Assembly (NCBI GenBank): GCA_963817945.1
Contig: CAWFQH010000004.1
Coordinates: 186,001 to 250,000, forward strand
Origin: VRUE01 sp963817945
GTDB taxonomy: Bacteria > Actinomycetota > Thermoleophilia > Solirubrobacterales > 70-9
Length of the DNA stretch: 64,000 bases
Direction of reading: 5' to 3'
The notes beneath the pieces are model-generated. The model was not told where the DNA came from and did no database searches. It saw only the letters and a program-made list of their open reading frames with translations. The position numbers and the translations under genes were made by a program. Positions 16,974-25,435 of this stretch are shown one piece after another. Position 1 is the stretch's first letter. Every line of letters starts with the position of its first letter.

Positions 16974-17377
16974 ATATTGCGCACGCGTCGGCCGATATCG
17001 GCGTCCTGCGGGTAACCCGCTGCGTCCCAGAAGGCCCCGGCCGCCTCATCGTCGTATGCGACTAGCGCCGTGACGCGGGCAGCGCCTTGAGCGCGAAGGT
17101 AATCCTCGGCAGCCTCCGTGAGCCGCAGCCCGATGCCCTGGCGTCGGTAGTCGTCGTGAACCACAAGCCGGTAGATGTTGCCGCGCCAGCCGTCCCAGGC
17201 GGCGATCACGACGCCAGCGAGCTTGCCAGCCGCCTCCGCTACGAGCAGCGCGGCGGGAGAGCCTTCCACCAGCCGCTCAACATTCTCGCGGTGATCTGCG
17301 GTGCTCGCGTGCTCGCTGCGGGCCAACGCCCATAGCTCCAGTACCGCGTCCAGGTCGTCCAGCCGGCAGCGACGCAC
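16970..17377 (-). CDS. GNAT-family N-acetyltransferase
   Basis: The GTG start at 17377 is preceded by an aaggag ribosome site six bases away, giving 135 residues. The acetyl-CoA-binding motif reads VVHDDYRRQGIGLRLTEAAE, and the fold ends AAGAFWDAAGYPQD. Frames longer at the N-terminus run into the 61-bp repeat and have no support. The acceptor substrate is unknown. The gene heads an operon with the membrane protein at 16446-16973. Confidence 0.86.
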   Translation of the reverse strand: MRRCRLDDLDAVLELWALARSEHASTADHRENVERLVEGSPAALLVAEAAGKLAGVVIAAWDGWRGNIYRLVVHDDYRRQGIGLRLTEAAEDYLRAQGAARVTALVAYDDEAAGAFWDAAGYPQDADIGRRVRNI

Positions 17378-17423
17378 CGTGATCTCCTTGTTCGTCAAGG
17401 GCGCGAGTGTAGTGAGCCCCGAC

Positions 17424-17484
17424 CAACAGAAAACGCCCCGCCGGGGAGGCGAGGCGTTTCTGGGGTTACTACAGGGAGGAGAGA
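17424..17484. repeat. 61-bp repeat with hairpin, copy 1
   Basis: Identical over 61 bases to 19560-19620. The left half is a strong hairpin (aaacgcc ... ggcgttt with a nested ccccgccgggg). The right half, ggggttactacagggagg, is unstructured and purine-rich. Read on the minus strand the hairpin is followed by a T-rich run, so it could terminate transcription in that direction. The two copies bracket hicAB, an interrupted gene and an IS element. Confidence 0.85.
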
Positions 17485-17528
17485 AGTCAAAACGTTCCGC
17501 CGTCGCGATGGCTACGGTCGGCCTGCGG

Positions 17529-17723
17529 ATGAAGGGGACGCTCAACCAGAAGAAGGCGATCAAGCTGCTCAAGGAAAACGGCTGGATGCAGACTCGTGGC
17601 GGCAAGCACCAGGTCAAGATGACCAAGGAGGGCTGCCGCCCGATCACGCTTCCGCAGCACAAGGGGCGCGATTACCCAACAGGCCTAGCCCAGGCGATTC
17701 TCAAGCAGGCAGGGCTAAGATGA
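17529..17723 (+). CDS. hicA: HicA-type mRNA interferase toxin
   Basis: From ATG 17529 the product is 64 residues; an in-frame ATG at 17508 would add seven, and neither has a strong ribosome site. The double-stranded-RNA-binding-like fold shows LLKENGWMQTRGGKHQVKMT, with the HicA His in GGKHQV, then ITLPQHKGRDYPTGLAQAIL, matching the family's P-H-K and KGTLRAIL-type end. HicA cleaves mRNA when unopposed. The antitoxin gene follows 13 bases downstream. The pair lies just after the 61-bp repeat, in DNA that looks acquired. Confidence 0.88.
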   Translation: MKGTLNQKKAIKLLKENGWMQTRGGKHQVKMTKEGCRPITLPQHKGRDYPTGLAQAILKQAGLR

Positions 17724-17736
17724 AGGAACTTCACCT

Positions 17737-17952
17737 ATGGAGCTAACTGCGCGTATCCATATCGAGGACGGCAGCTATTGGGCCGACGTTCCCGAGTTGC
17801 CTGGCTGCTTCGCCTCCGGCGACACCTTGGACGCGTTGTTCGAGTCGTTGCAAGAGGGAGTCGCGCTCTATCTCGCCGACGAGGGTGAGCAGAGCGGCCC
17901 GCTGCATGTTGCGACGGCCACGCTGACGGATCGCCCGCTGACGGCTGCGTAA
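17737..17952 (+). CDS. hicB: HicB-type antitoxin
   Basis: The 71-residue product has the HicB partial RNase H fold: ARIHIEDGSYWADVPELPGC, then FASGDTLDALFESLQEGVALYL. It neutralises HicA by direct binding. The C-terminal DNA-binding domain seen in many HicB proteins is absent, so autoregulation may depend on another factor or on HicA. The order toxin first, antitoxin second is normal for hicAB. A ggaac-type ribosome site precedes the ATG. Confidence 0.9.
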   Translation: MELTARIHIEDGSYWADVPELPGCFASGDTLDALFESLQEGVALYLADEGEQSGPLHVATATLTDRPLTAA

Positions 17953-17993
17953 GCCGGATTGATTTCGCCTGTAGCTGTGAGCGATATATCGGA

Positions 17994-18119
17994 TTGTGCG
18001 ATCTTGCTGGCGCTCTCGCCGCTGTTCTCGCTGCCTTTATAGCCGCAGGAGTTGCCGTCTGGCGAACCAGCGTAAGTCTTCGCCATGTATCGCGCCCTGA
18101 GCGAGAGGGCCGAGCTTAG
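17994..18119 (+). other. Possible membrane-anchor reading frame before the IS-interrupted gene
   Basis: A TTG-started frame of 41 codons encodes one hydrophobic segment (AGALAAVLAAFIAAGVAVW) followed by basic residues. It overlaps the first 35 bases of the interrupted gene in another frame. The segment looks like the N-terminal anchor of that protein after a one-base frameshift, or a separate tiny membrane peptide. Support is limited to hydrophobicity and position. Confidence 0.35.
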
Positions 18120-18196
18120 AAAGGTCATCGATGAAGCACTGCAGGCCGCGCAAGACGGGATGTATCGAGCCGCAGATATCGGGTCAATGGCTCTTA

Positions 18197-19093
18197 GAAC
18201 CTGTTTCACAATGACCTGAGCCTCCGCCAGCAGACGATCGCGCAGGCGAGGTGCATGAAAGCGAGGTGTTGGTCGGGATCGCGCTCCCAGCGGATGCGGA
18301 GCCTGCGGAACTGGTGCAGCCAGGTGAAGCTGCGCTCCACGACCCAACGCTGGGTGCCGAGCCCTGAGCCGTGCTCCTCGCCACGGCGTGCGATCAGGGG
18401 CTTGATGCCGCGAGCCCAGAGCTCGCGGCGGTACTTGTCATGGTCATAGCCCCGATCGGCGAGCAGCCGCTCGGGGCGGTGTCTGGGGCGGCCGACCCTG
18501 CCGGCGATCGGCGCGACGCCGTCGATCAGGGGCAGGAGCTGGGTGACGTCGTTGCGCTGTCCGCCTGTCAGGGTGATCGCCAGCGGCAATCCGCCGGCGT
18601 CGGTCAGCAGGTGGTGCTTTGAGCCTGTGCGGGCGCGATCGACCGGGGACGGCCCTGTGTGGAGCCCCCCAAAAGCGCTCGGATGTGGCTGGAGTCCGCG
18701 GCGGCCCTCGACCAGTCGATCTCACCGGCGCCGTTCAGCTTGCGCAGCACCGCCTGGTGCAGCTGCTCCCAGACCCCCGCCTGCTGCCACTCGCGCAGCC
18801 GCCTCCAGCAGGTCACCCCCGAGCCGTAGCCGAACTCGGCCGGCAGGTCCCGCCAGGCGATCCCTGTGTGCAGGACGAAGAGGATCCCGTTCAGGGCAGC
18901 CCTGTCGTTGAGACGCTTTCGGCCGGGATAGCGATACCGGCGCTGCACTACGGGCAACAGCGGCTCCAGCTCGGCCCATAGGCCGTCGTCTACCTCAAAG
19001 CGCGATGGCACCTCCGACACCTCCGAGAGTCGACCACATGTGTCGGAGGGCTTCACCGCGCAAGTGGCGGGTCCTTCTTTGTGAAACAGGTTC
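18197..19093 (-). mobile_element. IS5-family insertion sequence, 897 bp
   Basis: The ends are perfect 14-base inverted repeats (gaacctgtttcaca at 18197 and its complement ending at 19093). They are flanked on both sides by TTA, the three-base target duplication typical of the IS427 group (target TNA). The internal gene is a two-frame DDE transposase on the minus strand. Perfect ends, intact target duplication and an intact host reading frame on removal all point to a recent insertion. No second copy occurs in the window. Confidence 0.93.
18206..19020 (-). CDS. IS5-family DDE transposase made by -1 frameshifting
   Basis: Frame A runs from GTG 19020 to a stop at 18604 and carries the N-terminal domain (LWAELEPLLPV, WRDLPAEFGYG, WSRAAADSSHIRA). 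The -1 frame, open from before 18665 to 18206, continues with TGPSPVDRARTGSKHHLL, LLADRGYD and ERSFTWLHQFRRLRIRWER. The DDE residues lie in AAADSS, LLADRGYD and VERSFTW. The switch is best placed at the run complementary to 18665-18674 (TTTTGGGGGG read on the minus strand), a slippery site of the kind used by this group. The full product is about 270 residues. All domains look intact, so the element may be active. Confidence 0.88.
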
Positions 19094-19559
19094 TTAGCGC
19101 CGCACACGGGGACGACCCGGATGAGGAGGCCTATCGTGAGGCCTTCCACGACATCACGCAGGCGATTCGCAAGCTGAATGGCCTTGACGCTCGGCTGCGG
19201 GTTCGGCTCCCCGAGAAAGCGACCCTTCCCAGAGCTGTAAATGAGTGCCGCGAGGCAATGGGAAGTACGCGGATCTATGCAGGGACTGTTTGGCCCTTCT
19301 CAGACAGGGAGGACCGAGAGAAGCTGAGCCAGTCTATGGACGAGCTGGCCGACAAGATTGAGATTCTTGAGTCAGAGGCCAGGGGTATCGCCGAATCTCA
19401 GCTTCGCGACTAAAGGCACTTGCGATGCACCTGGGCTGGGCGCGCTGTGACTGCTTGATTGTGGCACCAGCTGTGGCACGGCGGCTCGAGCATCGATTCG
19501 AGAGCCGTGTCCCGCTAGGTCGGGCTGATGGTTCGCATTCGGCTTGCCAGAGCCCAACC

Positions 19560-19620
19560 CAACAGAAAACGCCCCGCCGGGGAGGCGAGGCGTTTCTGGG
19601 GTTACTACAGGGAGGAGAGA
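19560..19620. repeat. 61-bp repeat with hairpin, copy 2
   Basis: Base-for-base identical to 17424-17484 in the same orientation, 2.1 kb away. The sequence between the copies is entirely accessory (hicAB, interrupted gene, IS). Direct repeats in this arrangement can result from site-specific or homologous integration and would allow deletion of the whole segment by recombination. Confidence 0.85.
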
Positions 19621-19782
19621 TATGTATCTCTATATATGTGGATCGTTGGGAGGTAGGTGGGCCCTTTATGTGCCGCGGAAACGCACGATGGGAGTCGAGC
19701 GTCATATGGGCGGCGCGGAGCCCAGCCAGGAAGTTTTTGTTAGTCCCTAATCGTCCTCTCGTGCGAATCCTTGAACAGCGTA

Positions 19783-19796
19783 CGAACGTATGTGCG
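19783..19796. promoter_or_regulatory. Possible LexA (SOS) box upstream of tlyA-nadK-recN
   Basis: CGAACGTATGTGCG differs at one position from the actinobacterial SOS palindrome CGAAC-N4-GTTCG. It lies about 150 bases before tlyA, whose run includes recN, a known SOS gene in many bacteria. One site read by eye is weak evidence. Confidence 0.3.
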
Positions 19797-19941
19797 ATTT
19801 GTGTGTGAGGCGAGTCACAGAGCTCCACTTGGGCGCTTCCCGAGCCCGTTGGGCGATTCTTCTACCCAATAGTAATGAGTAAATAAACGTCAAGCAAGTC
19901 TTTTCTCAAGCGGAGGGAGAGCCGCCGGGTACCGTTCAGCC

Positions 19942-20724
19942 GTGGCGAAGGCGCGAATCGACGCTGTTCTGGCCGAGCAAGGGCTGTTTCCGTCGCGCTC
20001 GGCGGCCGCCGGGGCGGTACGGGCCGGCGAGGTCCGGGTCGGCGAGCATGGTCCGGTCGCCCTCCGGCCCAGCCAACTGGTCGAGCCCGATGCGGAGCTC
20101 CTGGTCGACCAGGGTCCGCGCTTCGTCTCGCGTGGCGGCATCAAGCTGGAGAACGCGCTCGATGCACTCGGGCTCGACGTCGCCGGCCGCGACTGTCTCG
20201 ACGTCGGCGCATCCACGGGTGGCTTCACCGATTGCCTGCTGCAGCACGACGCCGCTCGGGTGGCTGCGGTCGATGTCGCTTATGGGCAGATCGACCAACG
20301 CCTGCGAGAGGATCCACGCGTGGTCGTCCTCGAGCGCCTCAATGCCCGCCAGCTGGTTCCTGCCGATCTGCCTTTCCGTCCAAGCTTCGCAACGGTCGAC
20401 GTCTCCTTCATCTCGCTGGCGAAGGTGCTGCCGGCCGTAGCCGGTTGCCTGGCGCCGGCCGGTGAAGTGCTGGCGATGGTCAAGCCGCAGTTCGAGCTGG
20501 GGCGCGAGCGAGTGCGCAAGGGTGTCGTGCGGGACGCCGCCGATCGGCGTGAGGCGATCCTCGGCGTCGCCCGGACCGCACGCGACCTCGGGCTGCCGGT
20601 CCGCGGCGTCGCTTCCTCGCGGCTGCCCGGGCCGAAGGGAAACCGCGAGACCTTCGTCTGGTGCGGCGGCGATGGCGAGGCCGTCGATGATCTCGAGGCC
20701 GCGGTCGCCGAGGTAGAGCCTTGA
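19942..20724 (+). CDS. tlyA: TlyA-family rRNA 2'-O-ribose methyltransferase
   Basis: The protein is predicted to methylate 16S and/or 23S rRNA ribose, as mycobacterial TlyA does. The 260 residues begin with an S4 RNA-binding domain (about 1-62: RIDAVLAEQGLFPSRSAA). A Rossmann SAM-binding domain follows, with VGASTGGFTDCLL near residue 93. Expected K-D-K-E residues appear in RGGIKLENA, VDVSFISL, AMVKPQFE and GNRETFVW. The stop overlaps the nadK start by four bases. The order tlyA-nadK-recN-steA is a conserved actinobacterial arrangement. Confidence 0.95.
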   Translation: MAKARIDAVLAEQGLFPSRSAAAGAVRAGEVRVGEHGPVALRPSQLVEPDAELLVDQGPRFVSRGGIKLENALDALGLDVAGRDCLDVGASTGGFTDCLLQHDAARVAAVDVAYGQIDQRLREDPRVVVLERLNARQLVPADLPFRPSFATVDVSFISLAKVLPAVAGCLAPAGEVLAMVKPQFELGRERVRKGVVRDAADRREAILGVARTARDLGLPVRGVASSRLPGPKGNRETFVWCGGDGEAVDDLEAAVAEVEP

Positions 20725-21569
20725 GCGAGCGCGTCGCGGCTCTGGTCAGCCACTCGCATCCCCCCTTTCCGTCCGACGCCGTGCGGGTGGTGGCGAAGGT
20801 CGCCGGCGAGTCCGGCTGGCGGCTTGTCGCCAGCCCCGAAGAGGCCGCGAAGCACGGGGACGCAGCCGGCATCGAGGTCCGTGACCCGCTGCCCTCCGAG
20901 GTCGGCCTCTGCGTCGTGCTCGGCGGCGACGGATCGATCCTCTACGCGCTGCGCCACTTCGCCCGTACCGGCGTGCCCGTTTTCGGGGTCAACTTCGGCA
21001 CCGTCGGCTTCCTCGCCGCGGTCGAGCGCGACGGCGCGGAGGACGGGCTGCGGCGGGCCTTCGCCGGCGAAACGGAAGCCATCGACCTGCCCGGCCTCGA
21101 GATCGAGGTCAATGGCCGAGCCCGGGTAGCCCTCAACGACATCGGCTTCATCCGCCGCCCCCACGACCGCGTCGCCGAGCTGAGCTACAAGATCGCCGAC
21201 GAGGAGGTCGGCCACGTCCGCTGCGATGGGCTCGTCGCCGCAACGCCGGTCGGCTCCACCGGCTACAACCTCGCGAATACCGGCCCGATTCTCGCCTGGG
21301 GCGTGGAGGGTTACGTCGTCAGCTACATCGCGCCCCACTCGCTCACCGCCCGCGCCCTCGTCGTCGCCCCCGGCGACGTCCTCCACGTCGGCAACGCCAG
21401 CGGTCGCGAGCCGGTCGACGTCGCCGTCGACGGCGAACTAGCGGGAATCCTGCCCTCGGGCGCGGCGCTCGGCGTCAACTTCGTACACAAGGCCAGCTGT
21501 CTGGCGCAGCTCCCGGGCACGAGCTTTTACCACCGCATTCGCGAGAAGTTCGGCCATTTGGCTGTTTAG
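20721..21569 (+). CDS. nadK: NAD kinase
   Basis: NadK phosphorylates NAD to NADP in the cytoplasm. The 282-residue product has the GGDG motif at residues 68-71 and the second signature VAATPVGSTGYNLANTGPIL. Both are diagnostic of the family. The start is TTG 20721, overlapping the tlyA stop (TTGA); no other in-frame start leaves the N-terminal strand AALVSHSH intact. The gene is followed after 52 bases by recN. Confidence 0.95.
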   Translation: MSERVAALVSHSHPPFPSDAVRVVAKVAGESGWRLVASPEEAAKHGDAAGIEVRDPLPSEVGLCVVLGGDGSILYALRHFARTGVPVFGVNFGTVGFLAAVERDGAEDGLRRAFAGETEAIDLPGLEIEVNGRARVALNDIGFIRRPHDRVAELSYKIADEEVGHVRCDGLVAATPVGSTGYNLANTGPILAWGVEGYVVSYIAPHSLTARALVVAPGDVLHVGNASGREPVDVAVDGELAGILPSGAALGVNFVHKASCLAQLPGTSFYHRIREKFGHLAV

Positions 21570-21621
21570 CTGCTCCTACGCTGGCGACAGAACCCGCCGC
21601 GCCAGTTGCTAGACAGGGCGT

Positions 21622-23304
21622 GTGCTCAGGGAACTGCGGATCGAGAACCTTCTCCTGATCGAGCGGGCTGAGCTGCGGCTGGGCGAGGGACTGAACGCGA
21701 TCACCGGCGAGACGGGGGCTGGCAAGACCGTCCTGGCCCACTCGCTGGATCTGTTGACGGGGGGCAAGGCCCGCCCGCAGGTGGTCCGGCCCGGCGCTGC
21801 CGAGGCTTGGGTCGAGGGGGTCTTCGACCTGCCGACGGGCCTGCTCGCCGACCCGGACCTGGCCGAGCTGGTGGAACGGCTGCCTGAGGGCACGGAGGAG
21901 ATTGCCCTGGGGCGACGCGTATCGGCCGCGGGGCGGACCTCGGCCTTCGTCGCCGGTCGCGCCGCTACGGCAGCCGATCTGAGGGCGCTGGGCGGCAGAT
22001 TGCTCGCTTTCTACGGGCAGCACGAGCACCGCAAGCTGACGATCTCGTCCGCCCAGATGGACGTGCTCGACGGCTTCGCCGGTCCCGACCACCTGGCGCT
22101 GCGCGAGCGCTACCGTGAGGCGCACCGCGAGTGCGTGCGGCTGGCGGCCGAGCTGGCCGAGCTGCGCGAGCGCGACGGGTCGCGGGAGCGCGACCTCGAC
22201 CTCTACCGCTACGAGTTGGCCGAGATCGAGGAGGTCGCGCCGGACCCGTCCGAAGCCGCTGAGCTGGCCGCCGAGCTGGAGCGCCTGCGTCACGCCGAGG
22301 GCCTGCGGGAGGCTGCCGCGGGCGCCCACGGCGGTGCCGCCGGTGCGGAGGAAGATGGGGGAGGTGCCGCGGCGGCCCTCGCACAGGCGGAGGCGATCCT
22401 GCACGGCGTCGCCGGCGTCGACGCAGACCTCGACGCGATAGCCGACCGGCTTGGCGCGGTCGCGGTCGAGCTGGGTGACGTCGCCAGCGAGCTGCGCGCC
22501 TACCTGGACCGGGTCGAGTCCGACCCGGCACGCCTGGCGGTAGTCGAGGAGCGGGTCGAGGTGGTCGAGCGGCTACAGCGCAAGCACGGCGGCAGCGTCG
22601 AGTCGGTCCTGGCGCATGCCGAGCGCTGTCGCGCCGAGATCGAGCGCCTTACGGGAGCCGAGGAGCGCGGCGCCGAGGCCGAGGCGGCGCTAGCCGAGGC
22701 GTCGGCGAAGCGCGCCAAGCTGGGCGGACGGCTGAGCAAGGGGCGCTCAGCCGCAGCAGCGGGCCTCGGCGAGCGTGTCGCCGCCGAGCTGGAGGGCCTG
22801 GCGATGCCGGGAGCGACCCTCGAGGTCGTGCTCGTGCCGCACCCCGACGGCTTCGGGCCCAACGGGGCGGAGACCGCCGAGCTGCGCCTCGCTCCCAACC
22901 CCGGGTTGCAGCCGGCGCCACTGCGCGAGGCTGCCTCCGGCGGTGAGCTCTCGCGAGTGATGCTGGCCCTGAGCGGCTTCGCCGGCGGCGCTGACGCGGC
23001 CACCGTCGTCTTCGACGAGATCGACGCCGGCATCGGCGGCAACACGGCGCGAGTCGTCGGCGAGAGGCTGCGGGCGCTGGGCGAGAGGCGCCAGGTCCTC
23101 TGCATCACCCACCTGCCGCAGGTCGCCTCGCTTGCCCCGACCCACTTTCGAATCGAGAAGGACGTCGCGGCGACTACGGTGACGGCCACCGTCGAGCGCC
23201 TCGACGGGGACGGCGTCGTCGACGAGATCCGGCGCATGCTGGGCGGGGAGCGGAGCGACGAGGCCGCCACCCGCCACGCCCGCGAGCTGTTGGCCGCAGC
23301 CTGA
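21622..23304 (+). CDS. recN: DNA repair ATPase RecN
   Basis: RecN is an SMC-like ATPase acting in double-strand break repair. At 560 residues the size is standard. Walker A (GETGAGKT) is at residues 29-36, the signature LREAASGGELSRVMLAL near residue 435 and Walker B TVVFDEIDAGIGG near 457. The middle is a shortened coiled coil rich in Glu, Arg and Leu. The Gly/Ala stretch GAHGGAAGAEEDGGGAAAAL breaks the coil near residue 240. The start is GTG 21622. It belongs to the tlyA-nadK-recN-ste run. Confidence 0.95.
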   Translation: MLRELRIENLLLIERAELRLGEGLNAITGETGAGKTVLAHSLDLLTGGKARPQVVRPGAAEAWVEGVFDLPTGLLADPDLAELVERLPEGTEEIALGRRVSAAGRTSAFVAGRAATAADLRALGGRLLAFYGQHEHRKLTISSAQMDVLDGFAGPDHLALRERYREAHRECVRLAAELAELRERDGSRERDLDLYRYELAEIEEVAPDPSEAAELAAELERLRHAEGLREAAAGAHGGAAGAEEDGGGAAAALAQAEAILHGVAGVDADLDAIADRLGAVAVELGDVASELRAYLDRVESDPARLAVVEERVEVVERLQRKHGGSVESVLAHAERCRAEIERLTGAEERGAEAEAALAEASAKRAKLGGRLSKGRSAAAAGLGERVAAELEGLAMPGATLEVVLVPHPDGFGPNGAETAELRLAPNPGLQPAPLREAASGGELSRVMLALSGFAGGADAATVVFDEIDAGIGGNTARVVGERLRALGERRQVLCITHLPQVASLAPTHFRIEKDVAATTVTATVERLDGDGVVDEIRRMLGGERSDEAATRHARELLAAA

Positions 23305-23325
23305 GGCAGCGGTTAACCTGCACCG

Positions 23326-24510
23326 GTGGCTACCGTCACCCGTCGTCGTCTGCCTGCGCTGCTGTCGCGACGAAACGGGACGTCCGACGGCGGGGCGATC
23401 GAGGGCTCGGCCAGGCTCGGCCGTCGCACCAAGGAGCTGGTGAAGCGGCTCGGCCCCGACGACGTCGCCATCATCGACCACCGCAACGTCGACCGCATCG
23501 CCGCCGAGGAGCTGATCGCCACCGGCGTCCGCGCGGTCCTCAACGCCTCCGAGTCAAGCGACGGGCGCTACCCAAACGCCGGCCCACTGCTGCTTGCCCG
23601 CGCGGGCTTGCTCCTCATCGACCTCGACGACGACCCCTTCGAGCTGCTGCGCGACGGCGAGCGGGTGGCGATCGCCGATGGGTCGGTCAGCCGCGACGGC
23701 AAGGAGGTCCTGCGCGGGCGCGTTCTCGACGTCGCGGAGCTGCAGCGGCGCTTCGAGCGCCAGCGCGAGCGGGTCGACGAGGCGTTGGCGGCATTCGCTG
23801 AGAACACGGTTGCCCATGTGCGCCAGGAGACCGACCTGCTGGTCGGTGGGATCGAGTTCCCGCCGACCCGGACGTCCTTCCGCGACCGCCACGTCCTCAT
23901 CGTTGTCCGCGGCGACCGCCACCGCCGCGACCTCAAGGCACTGCGCGCCTATATCCGCGACGTGCGGCCGATCGTCGTCGCGGTCGATGGCGGCGCCGAC
24001 GGGGCGCTGGAGGCGGGGCTGAAGCCGGACCTGATTCTCGGCGACATGGACTCGGCCGGCGACGCGGCCCTGCGCTGCGGGGCCGAGCTGATCGTTCACG
24101 CCTACCCCGACGGTCGCGCCCCCGGCCGCGACCGTCTGCTGGCGATGGGGCTCGAGCACACGCTCGTCCCCGCTGCTGGCACCAGCGAGGACGTGGCGAT
24201 GCTGATGGCCTACGAGAAGGGTGCCGACCTGATCGTCGCCGTCGGCGCCCATTTCAACCTGATCGAGTTCCTCGACCGCAAGCGTGCCGGGATGTCGTCG
24301 ACCTTCCTCACCCGGTTGCGGATTGGCGACCGGCTGGTCGACGCCAAGGGTGTGAGCCGCCTCTACAACCCGGGCTCCGGCCTCGGCCCAGTCGCTCCCT
24401 TCCTCGCCGCCTTCGCGATCCTGCTGGCGATCCTGGTGATCGCTTCGCCGGCGCTTGGCGACCTCGTCGACCTGATCTGGATCAAGCTGAAGATCTGGCT
24501 CGGCCTGTAG
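23326..24510 (+). CDS. steA: SteA-like cytokinetic protein (TPK-like fold)
   Basis: The 394-residue product matches the SteA type known from corynebacteria, where SteA and SteB act at the division site. The N-terminal part contains DVAIIDHRNVDRIAAEELI. The middle has a thiamine-pyrophosphokinase-like fold (VAVDGGADGALEAGLKPDLI, then LGDMDS). The C-terminus ends in one membrane segment (APFLAAFAILLAILVIASPAL). Older annotations call such proteins thiamine pyrophosphokinases, but length, membrane anchor and the neighbour at 24536 favour SteA. The start is GTG 23326. Confidence 0.88.
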   Translation: MATVTRRRLPALLSRRNGTSDGGAIEGSARLGRRTKELVKRLGPDDVAIIDHRNVDRIAAEELIATGVRAVLNASESSDGRYPNAGPLLLARAGLLLIDLDDDPFELLRDGERVAIADGSVSRDGKEVLRGRVLDVAELQRRFERQRERVDEALAAFAENTVAHVRQETDLLVGGIEFPPTRTSFRDRHVLIVVRGDRHRRDLKALRAYIRDVRPIVVAVDGGADGALEAGLKPDLILGDMDSAGDAALRCGAELIVHAYPDGRAPGRDRLLAMGLEHTLVPAAGTSEDVAMLMAYEKGADLIVAVGAHFNLIEFLDRKRAGMSSTFLTRLRIGDRLVDAKGVSRLYNPGSGLGPVAPFLAAFAILLAILVIASPALGDLVDLIWIKLKIWLGL

Positions 24511-24535
24511 GCCCCGCCGGATAGCCTGCCCGGCG

Positions 24536-25435
24536 ATGGGTTACAGCGCCCGCTACCACGCGACTTCGCTCATCGCCGTCTTCCTGGCGCTGGCGATCGG
24601 GATCGTGATCGGCGCCACCCTCGGTGGCGACACGATCGACGACACTCGGCGCAACCTCGAGCGCAGCCTCACGGGGAACCTCGAGGACGCCCGAGAGCGG
24701 GCCGACGAGCTGAGCGGCGAACTGGCCCGGGCGGAGGAGTTCGGCAGCCGTGTCTACCCGGTGCTGGTCCGCGGCCGGCTGCGCGGCCAGCGGATTGCCG
24801 TGGTCGCGCTCGGCGGGCTGCCCGGCGACGTCGCCGACGCGATCGAGGAGGCGCTGGCGCCGAGTGGGGGGCGCCTGGTCGGCATCGGCGTCGTCCGCGA
24901 GCCGGTCGATCTGCAGGCGCTGGCCGGGGACCTCGACAGGACGCGCTTCGCCGATGTCGGCAGCAGCCCCGAGACCCAGACCGCCTTTGGTGTCGGCGTC
25001 GGGCGGCAACTGGTGCTGGGGGGAAGCCTTCTGGAACGGGTGCGCAGCCGTCTCTTCTCGCGCGCAAGCGGCAACTTCGGTGGACTCGACGCGGTGATCG
25101 TCGTTCGCGACCAGCCACAGGAAATGGGGTCCGTCCAGCGCGCCGCTGCCGGCCGACTGGAGTCGGGGCTGGTCGAGGGGATCGCAGCGACGCGGGCACC
25201 GGCAGTCGGGGTCGAGAGCACCGGGGCCGATCCGTCCTCGGTCTCCTTCTTCCAGGACAGCGACATCGCCAGCGTCGACGACATAGACCTCGTCGCCGGT
25301 CAGGTCGCGACGGTCTTCGCGCTGCTCGGCGCCGAGGGCAGCTTCGGCGTCAAGGGAAGCGCCGACAGCCTGCTGCCCGACCTGCTGGCCCCGCGCCGAG
25401 TGACGGTCGAGCTGCGGCCCCCGCAGGCCCGATGA
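24536..25435 (+). CDS. steB: SteB/MctB-like membrane-anchored protein
   Basis: This 299-residue protein has one N-terminal membrane anchor (TSLIAVFLALAIGIVIGATLG), a coiled-coil stretch (DDTRRNLERSLTGNLEDARE) and an extracytoplasmic domain. This is the layout of SteB, also named MctB (copper transport) in mycobacteria. Pairing with steA directly upstream supports a cell-envelope or division role. Its stop overlaps the next start by four bases. Confidence 0.85.
   Translation: MGYSARYHATSLIAVFLALAIGIVIGATLGGDTIDDTRRNLERSLTGNLEDARERADELSGELARAEEFGSRVYPVLVRGRLRGQRIAVVALGGLPGDVADAIEEALAPSGGRLVGIGVVREPVDLQALAGDLDRTRFADVGSSPETQTAFGVGVGRQLVLGGSLLERVRSRLFSRASGNFGGLDAVIVVRDQPQEMGSVQRAAAGRLESGLVEGIAATRAPAVGVESTGADPSSVSFFQDSDIASVDDIDLVAGQVATVFALLGAEGSFGVKGSADSLLPDLLAPRRVTVELRPPQAR

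Larger units (their letters stand above)
18085..19413 (+). pseudogene. Small helical protein gene interrupted by an IS5-family element
   Basis: Two pieces of one gene flank the insertion. The 5' part (18085-18196) encodes 37 residues beginning MYRALSERAELRKVIDEALQ. The 3' part (from 19097) continues SAAHGDDPDEEAYREAFHDI to the stop at 19413. Removing the element and one TTA copy restores a single frame of 142 residues with no mismatch. The protein is helical and charged, ends EILESEARGIAESQLRD and matches no family I know. The TM-coding frame at 17994-18119 may be its true N-terminus. It follows hicB, so it may have been cargo of the same acquired segment. Confidence 0.8.
19414..19941. other. 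Gene-free accessory stretch between the interrupted gene and tlyA
   Basis: This 528-base gap contains repeat copy 2 (19560-19620), an SOS-like word (19783-19796) and the tlyA upstream region. The part around 19620-19900 is visibly more AT-rich than its surroundings (for example tatctctatatatgtgg and taatgagtaaataaacg). Open frames here run through the repeat hairpin and show no coding bias, so I call no gene. Confidence 0.7.

Noticed and set aside
19425..19808. A 127-codon frame spanning repeat copy 2.
   Set aside because: It reads through the repeat hairpin with no family pattern, and the same peptide recurs at the other copy, showing it is only the repeat translated.
23326..24510. Thiamine pyrophosphokinase.
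   Set aside because: The protein is much longer, has a C-terminal membrane anchor and is paired with a SteB-like gene; only the fold is shared.
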